Shown here piece after piece: positions 59,455 to 64,000 of a stretch of DNA of 64,000 nucleotides. Every line of letters starts with the position of its first letter. Within the stretch, counting starts at the first letter, position 1. Location: positions 220,009 through 284,008 of the forward strand of contig NZ_JOEH01000011.1 in NCBI RefSeq assembly GCF_000719095.1. The letters are read 5' to 3'. The notes under the pieces are model-generated. The model searched no databases, was not told the DNA's origin, and saw only the letters and a list, made by a program, of their open reading frames with translations. Source of the DNA: Streptacidiphilus jeojiense (GTDB lineage Bacteria > Actinomycetota > Actinomycetes > Streptomycetales > Streptomycetaceae). Made by a program: the position numbers and the translations under genes.

Positions 59455-59997
59455 ATGAGCACCACGCTGACGGCCGGGCGGATCCGCCCGGCCCGGGCCG
59501 CCGACGCCTACACGCTCTACCTGCTCTCCACACCCTTCATGCGCTCCGGCGAACTCCGCCACCGCCCACCGGGCCTCTACACCGCCACCGCGCACGAGTT
59601 CCTGGTCGCCGAGGACGACCGCAACACACCCCAGGGCTGCCTGGCCCTGCGCCACTACCCGGCCGCGGCACGCGGTCGGGCCACCGGCGAGGTGGGCGGG
59701 GCGGGCGGGGCCGACGGGGCGGGCGCGAACGGCCGCCCGGCCGGGGTGCTGCACAACTTCTGCGTCCTGCGCCGCGCCCAGGGCGCCGGCCTGGGGTCGC
59801 TGCTGCTGGCCCGAGCCCTGGCCCGGGCCGAGGCCGACCACCTCCCCGCCGTCTACACCGCCACCACCGGCCATGCCCGCGTCTTCCTCCGGGCCGGCTT
59901 CCACGAGGTCCCGGCCACCGCCGCCCCACCCCTCTGGGCGTCCGCCCTCGACCCCGATCGGCATTCCCGCATCCTCACCCTGCCACTAGCCGGATAG
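59455..59997 (+). CDS. GNAT acetyltransferase, resembling N-acetylglutamate synthase
   Basis: 180 residues; the ATG is three bases after the monooxygenase stop. The N-terminal half reads IRPARAADAYTLYLLSTPFMRSGELRHRPPGLYTATAHEFLVAED, like the RxLLxRPxxxLYxxxxEFxVAE pattern of short NAGS (ArgA) proteins. The acetyl-CoA motif is VLRRAQGAGLGSLLL, and AGFHEV fits the end of the fold. A Gly-rich loop (about 76-93) looks like an insert. The first step of ornithine synthesis would fit the argB gene in the other arm. An alternative is acylation of N5-hydroxyornithine. Assignment is moderate. Confidence 0.6.
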   Translation: MSTTLTAGRIRPARAADAYTLYLLSTPFMRSGELRHRPPGLYTATAHEFLVAEDDRNTPQGCLALRHYPAAARGRATGEVGGAGGADGAGANGRPAGVLHNFCVLRRAQGAGLGSLLLARALARAEADHLPAVYTATTGHARVFLRAGFHEVPATAAPPLWASALDPDRHSRILTLPLAG

Positions 59998-60014
59998 TTT
60001 GCTAGCATGCTCAT

Positions 60015-60194
60015 GTGGGCGACGAGGATGTGAAGCAGTTCAACGTGTACTTGCCGATCGGCTTGATCAAGCAGGTCAAGCACCGGGCCATCGAATCGGA
60101 GCTGTCGCTGTCGGCGCTGGTCGCCGCAGCGCTGCGCGCCTACCTCGACGACGCCCCGAGTGAGCCAGAGCCAACGTCCGAGAAGGAGAGCTGA
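60015..60194 (+). CDS. Small ribbon-helix-helix-like protein
   Basis: 59 residues from a GTG at 60015, ending seven bases before the VOC start. The sequence [41 protein letters not shown] has the pattern of a ribbon-helix-helix DNA-binding fold: a short beta strand, then two helices with a Ser-rich turn. A -10-like TAGCAT (60003-60008) lies six bases before the GTG, so a leaderless message is possible. It probably regulates its own operon with the VOC and methyltransferase genes. Short acidic C-terminal tail. Confidence 0.7.
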   Translation: MGDEDVKQFNVYLPIGLIKQVKHRAIESELSLSALVAAALRAYLDDAPSEPEPTSEKES

Positions 60195-60200
60195 GCCGAC

Positions 60201-60548
60201 ATGACGACGACCGAGGGCATCGAGGCCGTGTTCCTGGAGACCCACAACTGGGGCAGGGCGGCCAAGTTCTTCCAGGGGCTGGGCTACCGGCTCGAGTTCG
60301 ACACCGGCCACAACTCCGGCCAGTTGCGCAACGGCGACGGCCCCTACCTCTTCATCGCCGAGGTCCCGGAGAGCAAGGAGCCGGAAACGCGGCTGGTGCT
60401 GCAGGTGACCGACGAGGACACCTTCCAGCCGGGCCCCGGCGTCGAGGTGGTCACCCCGTTCGAGGACACCCACTTCGGGACCAGGGAGATGACCGTCCGC
60501 GACCCGGACGGACGCCTGTGGAGCCTCCAGGCTCCAGGCAAGGGCTGA
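60201..60548 (+). CDS. VOC-fold (glyoxalase/bleomycin-resistance-like) protein
   Basis: 115 residues. The fold is suggested by EAVFLETHNWGRAAKFFQGLGYRLEFD at the start and VTPFEDTHFGTREMTVRDPDGRLWSLQ at the end, the FG-x-R-DPDG-x-W motif of VOC proteins. Members bind metal and act as dioxygenases, isomerases or drug binders. No substrate can be assigned. It lies between the ribbon-helix-helix gene and the methyltransferase gene with very short spacers. Confidence 0.85.
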   Translation: MTTTEGIEAVFLETHNWGRAAKFFQGLGYRLEFDTGHNSGQLRNGDGPYLFIAEVPESKEPETRLVLQVTDEDTFQPGPGVEVVTPFEDTHFGTREMTVRDPDGRLWSLQAPGKG

Positions 60549-60555
60549 TCGCGCC

Positions 60556-61419
60556 ATGTCCGACGAACGACGCACCGCAGCACCGGACAGCACCGCAGTG
60601 CGGGTGGCCCTCTGGCGGGCCCTGCACGTCCAGGTCGACGCACCGCCGCACGTCCTCGAGGATGAGGTCGGCCTGCAACTGGTCGCCCCGGACGACGGCT
60701 GGCGCAGCCGCGGGGACATGGATCCGAACGGGACCAGCTGGTTCCGGGCCTCGATCGTGGCCCGGGCCCGGTTCATCGAGGACCTGGTGGCACAGCAGGC
60801 CACCGGACACGGCGTCACCCAGTACGTCATCCTGGGAGCCGGCCTGGACACCTTCGCCCAGCGCCGACCCGAGATCGCCTCCCGACTGAGGGTGTTCGAG
60901 GTCGACCAGCCCGAACCCCAGGCCTGGAAGCGCCGACGCCTGGACGAACTCGGCTACGGCGTCCCGGACTGGCTCCGACTGGTGCCGGTCGACTTCGAGG
61001 CGGGTGCATCGTGGTGGGACGAGCTGGCAGCCGCCGGCTTCGACCCGGACCGCCCCACCGTGGTGGCCTCGGCCGGCGTGGCCCTGTACCTCACCAGGGA
61101 CGCCAACGCGGCGATGCTGCGCCGGCTCGCCTCCCTGGCCCCGGGCTCCACCCTGGCCATGACCTTCCACTTGCCCGCGGACCTCCTCGACGAGGACAAG
61201 CGCGCCGGCATGCGAGCGGCGACGGAAGGCGCCAGAGCCGCCGGAACCCCGTTCCTCAGCTTCTTCGCCCCGCCGGACATCCTGGCCATGGCCGAGGCCG
61301 CCGGCTTCAAGGAAGCCGAGCACATCTCGGCAGCCATGCTCAACCAGCGCTACTTCGCCGACCGGACGGACGGGCTCGGCACCTCCAGCGGTGAGGAACT
61401 GCTGGTGGCAAGGGTCTGA
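60556..61419 (+). CDS. SAM-dependent methyltransferase, LCM/TIGR00027-like
   Basis: 287 residues, 7 bases after the VOC stop. The SAM-binding motif YVILGAGLDTFAQRRPE (about 90-106) and FEVDQPEPQAWKRRRL match the leucine-carboxyl-methyltransferase-like family common in streptomycetes and mycobacteria, followed by VVASAGVALYLTRDANAAMLRRLASLAPGSTLAMTF. Substrate unknown. Last gene of the RHH-VOC-methyltransferase unit. Confidence 0.9.
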   Translation: MSDERRTAAPDSTAVRVALWRALHVQVDAPPHVLEDEVGLQLVAPDDGWRSRGDMDPNGTSWFRASIVARARFIEDLVAQQATGHGVTQYVILGAGLDTFAQRRPEIASRLRVFEVDQPEPQAWKRRRLDELGYGVPDWLRLVPVDFEAGASWWDELAAAGFDPDRPTVVASAGVALYLTRDANAAMLRRLASLAPGSTLAMTFHLPADLLDEDKRAGMRAATEGARAAGTPFLSFFAPPDILAMAEAAGFKEAEHISAAMLNQRYFADRTDGLGTSSGEELLVARV

Positions 61420-61432
61420 TCACCCCTTTGGG

Positions 61433-61474
61433 CGAACATGTTCGTGGGAAACTTGACCGTAACGAACATGTTCG
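61433..61474 (+). promoter_or_regulatory. Duplicated palindromic operator in the FAD monooxygenase promoter
   Basis: The perfect 12-base palindrome CGAACATGTTCG occurs at 61433-61444 and 61463-61474, centres 30 bases (about three turns) apart. The second copy lies exactly in the 17-base spacer between TTGACC (61453-61458) and CATCCT (61476-61481). This is a typical arrangement for a TetR- or MarR-type repressor. No regulator gene lies next to it in the window. Confidence 0.7.
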
Positions 61475-61534
61475 TCATCCTGGAGTCATGAGAGCAGGTG
61501 CCGAAGAACCCACCTCACGATCCAGGAGCAGCCG

Positions 61535-62695
61535 ATGACCACCACCACACACCACCCCATCGCAGTAGTCGGCGCCGGACTCGGTGGCCTGACCCTCGCG
61601 AGCGTCCTGCACGCCCACGGCATCGAAGCCGCCGTGTTCGACCTCGACGCCTCCGCCACCGCCCGCGCCCAGGGCGGGATGCTGGACATCCACGAGGACA
61701 CCGGCCAGGCCGCACTGCACGCCGCCGGCCTGTACCAGCAGTTCCGGACCCTGGTACTGCCCGGCGGCGAGGCCATGCGCATCCTGGACCGGAACGCCGT
61801 GGTGCTCCGCAAGGAGGAGGACGAGGGCGACGGCACCCGCCCCGAGGTCGAGCGCGGCGAGCTCCGGAACCTGCTGCTCGGCTCGCTGCCCGAGGGCACC
61901 GTCCACTGGGGCAGCAAGATCACCGCCGCCCGCCCCCTGGACGCGGGCCGGCACGAGGTGACCCTGGCCGACGGGACGCAGTTCACCACCGACCTGCTGA
62001 TCGGCGCCGACGGCGCCTGGTCGCGGATCCGACCCCTGGTCTCCCAGGCCACCCCCGTCTACTCGGGCCTGTCCTTCGTCGAGTTCGACCTGAAGGACGC
62101 CGACACCCGGCATCGCGAGGCCGCCGAACTCGTCGGCGGCGGGATGCTCTTCGCGCTGGGCCCGGGCAAGGGCTTCCTCGCCCACAACGAGCCCGACGGC
62201 AGCCTGCACGTCTACGCCGCGCTCACCGCGCCGGAGGACTGGGCCGCCACGGTCGACTTCAGTGACGCGGAGGCCGCAAAGACCGCACTGCTGACCCACT
62301 TCGCAGACTGGGACCCGCGCCTGCGCTCCCTGGTCTCCGAGGCGGACGGTGCTCTGATCCCCCGCCCGATCCACGCGCTGCCGGTGGGCCACCGCTGGGA
62401 CCGGACGCCCGGCGTCACCCTGCTGGGCGACGCCGCCCACCTGATGTCCCCCTTCGCCGGCGAGGGCGCCAACCTCGCCATGTTCGACGGGGCCGAACTC
62501 GCCCTGGCCCTCGCCGCCCACCCCGGCGACACCGAACAGGCCCTCGCCGCCTACGAGGAGAAGCTGTTCCCGCGCAGCGAAACCTTGGCCGCCGAGTCCG
62601 CCGACAATCTCGTGCTGTGCTTCGACGACACCGCCCCGCAGTCCCTGGTCGACCAGTTCGCCCAGTACGACCGGCTCCGCGACGAGACCCGCTAG
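61535..62695 (+). CDS. FAD-dependent monooxygenase, TetX-like
   Basis: 386 residues from an ATG with AGGAG upstream. The FAD-binding GAGLGG (13-18) is followed by GGMLDIHEDTGQAALHAAGL, similar to the corresponding part of Tet(X)-type flavoproteins, then LLIGADGAWSRIRPLV and GDAAHLMSPFAGEGANLAMFDGAELA (second FAD motif). The family hydroxylates aromatic compounds, including tetracyclines for some members. Length is normal. It appears to be a single-gene unit under the duplicated palindrome. Confidence 0.92.
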   Translation: MTTTTHHPIAVVGAGLGGLTLASVLHAHGIEAAVFDLDASATARAQGGMLDIHEDTGQAALHAAGLYQQFRTLVLPGGEAMRILDRNAVVLRKEEDEGDGTRPEVERGELRNLLLGSLPEGTVHWGSKITAARPLDAGRHEVTLADGTQFTTDLLIGADGAWSRIRPLVSQATPVYSGLSFVEFDLKDADTRHREAAELVGGGMLFALGPGKGFLAHNEPDGSLHVYAALTAPEDWAATVDFSDAEAAKTALLTHFADWDPRLRSLVSEADGALIPRPIHALPVGHRWDRTPGVTLLGDAAHLMSPFAGEGANLAMFDGAELALALAAHPGDTEQALAAYEEKLFPRSETLAAESADNLVLCFDDTAPQSLVDQFAQYDRLRDETR

Positions 62696-62806
62696 AGATC
62701 CGGACGTCCGGACGGCGGCGACCGCACTCGGTGCCCTCATCCACCGCCGCGGAACCGACTTCACGGCGGCGGACGAGGACACGCTCTCCGGTGCGGTGCC
62801 GACTGC

Positions 62807-63133
62807 TCAGCAGGTGCAGGAAACCGTCAGGGTGATACTCGGGGGCGGGGGCGGCGAATTGAGGTACCCACCGATCCAGACCGTGAGAGCACGACCTCCC
62901 TCGTAGGTCCGCCAGGTCCATCGCTGATCCTTGCCCAGCGGGGTGCCGTCGCCGTTGGTGATGGTCCAGTTGTCAGCCGGCAGCAGTCCCTGGGGACAGA
63001 CAGCGGTCACGCCACTCGGGGAACCGGTGGCGGACACGGTCTCGGGAAGATTGTCGGCCAGAGCGGGACCGGCCAGGATGGCTGCCAGTGCCACCCCTGC
63101 CAGTCCGGCACCGACGAGTCGTCCGGTACGCAT
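62807..63133 (-). CDS. Small secreted protein
   Basis: 108 residues from the ATG at 63133 with an AGAGGA ribosome site. A Sec signal peptide (MRTGRLVGAG... AAILAGPALA) is cut near residue 26 (ALA-DN). The mature ~82 residues have three Cys (one in AVCPQGL, two in VSCTC at the very end), Trp residues and a Pro-run PPPPP. I do not recognise a family. It converges on the monooxygenase gene. Confidence 0.6.
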   Translation of the reverse strand: MRTGRLVGAGLAGVALAAILAGPALADNLPETVSATGSPSGVTAVCPQGLLPADNWTITNGDGTPLGKDQRWTWRTYEGGRALTVWIGGYLNSPPPPPSITLTVSCTC

Positions 63134-63880
63134 AGAAGTCCTCTCGCTGAGCAGCCCTCGAACAGGGCCGAACAGCCACATCCGTTGCCACACCACAGCG
63201 CAACTCACACCACTTCCACCGCACTCCACTCTTCTGCGCCAGCCAAGGGTCGCGGCGGGCGGGGCTGGTGGTGCGGGATCTGTTTGGCTGCCGAGCCCCC
63301 GTCTTGTGGCCGGGTTGCCGGTGCGTGTTCGCTCCCGGTGATCGTTCGTCAGTTCCGTGGGGCGCGTTGGTGTGTTGGTGGCTGGGGTGGCTCGCTCCGC
63401 TCGCGGCCAACTACGAGGAGCCAGGGGGCGGGTAGAGCTCCGTTGCCGGGCGGCGGGTGAGTGCGGGGTGGGGCGTGCAGAAACGTTCCTGCCGAGGCCA
63501 GTGCGGTTTCGGGGCCCGAGAAGCGGGGCCTTGGACTGAACCGGGGTCACTTTCGGGACAAGGTGTCACTCGATCATGCCGTAATGCCCCATTTGACCCG
63601 GTCTTGGTGTACCACGAGTGACCCGACGTACGAGAATCGACCCCGGTTCGCGCGAGGCCCGGCGGCAGAACCGTTTCTGCGCGCCCGCACCCGGCAACGG
63701 CGCCCGGCACCGGCCCCGCTCCCCCGCTGTAGTTGGCCCGCGAGGCGGAGCCGAGCAACAGCAACAAGCCACGGACGTGCCATTCGGCATCGGTGGCGCC
63801 ATGTAAGCCACCCACAGCAGCCGCCCCACCAACGACGGCCGGCCTCCCCAGCCCGCTTCCGGCGCTGGTGCGGGAATGCA
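63134..63880. other. Gene-free region between the secreted protein and rRNA operon
   Basis: About 750 bases where every reading frame is short, lacks a ribosome site and shows no steady codon bias. It contains the nested inverted repeat described separately. The left part includes a motif GGCTCGCTCCGCTCGCGG, a simple repeat type often seen between streptomycete genes. Confidence 0.55.
63390..63752. repeat. Large nested imperfect inverted repeat
   Basis: Five arm pairs are nested about one centre: GGCCAACTAC 63405-63414 with 63729-63738; CGTTGCCGGG 63441-63450 with 63690-63699; GCAGAAACG 63477-63485 with 63672-63680; GAACCGGGGTC 63538-63548 with 63639-63649; GTCACTCG 63565-63572 with 63615-63622. 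Each pair is a perfect complement. The whole looks like two diverged copies of a repeat facing each other, or a non-autonomous element. Confidence 0.6.
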
Positions 63881-63883
63881 GAA

Positions 63884-63912
63884 AAGCCCCCTGACCGGTG
63901 GTCAGAGGGCTT
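63884..63912 (-). terminator. Intrinsic terminator of the rRNA operon
   Basis: On the minus strand AAGCCC-T-CTGACC and GGTCAG-G-GGGCTT form a 13-base stem with one mismatch and an ACC loop, followed by TTCTG. It lies about 12 bases after the 3' end of the 5S gene. Confidence 0.85.
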
Positions 63913-63923
63913 CCTGTTAATGA

Positions 63924-64000
63924 TTGTTCGGCGGCGTCCTACTCTCCCACAGGGTCCCCCCTGCAGTACCATCGGCGCTGTGAGGCTTAGCTTCCGGGTT
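63924..64000 (-). rRNA. rrf: 5S ribosomal RNA, 3' part (partial)
   Basis: The complement reads AACCCGGAAGCTAAGCCTCA, then CAGCGCCGATGGTACTGCAG, GGGAGAGTAGGACGCCGCCG and AACAA, the well-known 3' two thirds of actinomycete 5S rRNA. The 5' part (about 45 bases) and the rest of the rRNA operon lie beyond the window. Confidence 0.96.

Noticed and set aside
61433..61474. CGAACATGTTCG as LexA (SOS) boxes
   Set aside because: Actinobacterial SOS boxes have CGAAC and GTTCG separated by four bases; here the spacing is two, so LexA binding is not expected.
63185..63972. Several 60-130-residue frames in the gene-free region and over the 5S gene
   Set aside because: They overlap each other on both strands, one runs through the rRNA terminator and 5S gene, and none has a ribosome site or recognisable domain.

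Overview
The window is very GC-rich actinomycete DNA and most resembles a Streptomyces-family genome. Signs of this are the eukaryotic-type glutamine synthetase, a GntR/HutC-linked amino-sugar operon, a DrrAB-type transporter, MbtH-linked hydroxamate siderophore genes with DtxR/IdeR/DmdR-type iron boxes, frequent GTG starts and 4-base gene overlaps. I see no insertion sequence, integrase, tRNA or CRISPR array. The last 76 bases are the 3' end of a 5S rRNA gene on the minus strand, so an rRNA operon enters from the right edge.

Region 1 (1-5.65 kb) has the C-terminal end of a TPR-type regulator, a DrrA/DrrB-like ABC exporter, a small lipoprotein, a CPA-type cation/proton antiporter and a ClpC2-like regulator. 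The last gene is read from what looks like a leaderless promoter buried in two nested perfect inverted repeats. Region 2 (5.65-17.1 kb) is a carbohydrate block. A minus-strand operon encodes a sugar-binding lipoprotein, two permeases, a GH20 hexosaminidase and a GntR/HutC repressor. It faces a plus-strand secreted CBM3-GH16-like protein and a hydrolase-ABC fusion with its permease partner. The three promoters share the operator TGACCA-N-TGGTCA. Region 3 (17.1-27.7 kb) is mostly housekeeping: membrane protein, ATP-dependent DNA ligase, MarR/YceI pair, glnII, fabF-type ketosynthase, IMPACT protein, Cys-tailed DUF5685-like protein, and a divergent MFS/ArsR-like pair.

Region 4 (27.7-60.0 kb) is a complete-looking iron-regulated non-ribosomal hydroxamate siderophore cluster. 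It holds a heterodimeric ABC exporter, a siderophore-binding lipoprotein, MbtH, a 6763-residue six-module NRPS, a FecCD-type importer with its ATPase, a formyltransferase, an ornithine N5-monooxygenase, an acetylglutamate kinase (ArgB) and a GNAT that resembles N-acetylglutamate synthase. Iron boxes lie at about 27.71, 53.04, 53.09 and 58.05 kb and cover every promoter of the cluster. The adenylation codes read unknown(N-methyl)-Ser-hydroxyornithine-Ser-Ser-probable ornithine derivative. This suggests a six-residue, albachelin/scabichelin-like peptide with up to three hydroxamates. The most unusual feature is the precursor supply: each arm leaving the 58.05 kb iron box couples one hydroxamate-making enzyme to one ornithine-pathway enzyme, and the ArgB copy lacks the N-terminal segment associated with arginine feedback.

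Region 5 (60.0-64.0 kb) has a tiny ribbon-helix-helix protein, a VOC protein, a methyltransferase, a TetX-like FAD monooxygenase behind a duplicated perfect palindrome, a small secreted protein, a gene-free stretch of about 750 bp with a large nested inverted repeat, and the rRNA terminator with the 5S gene.
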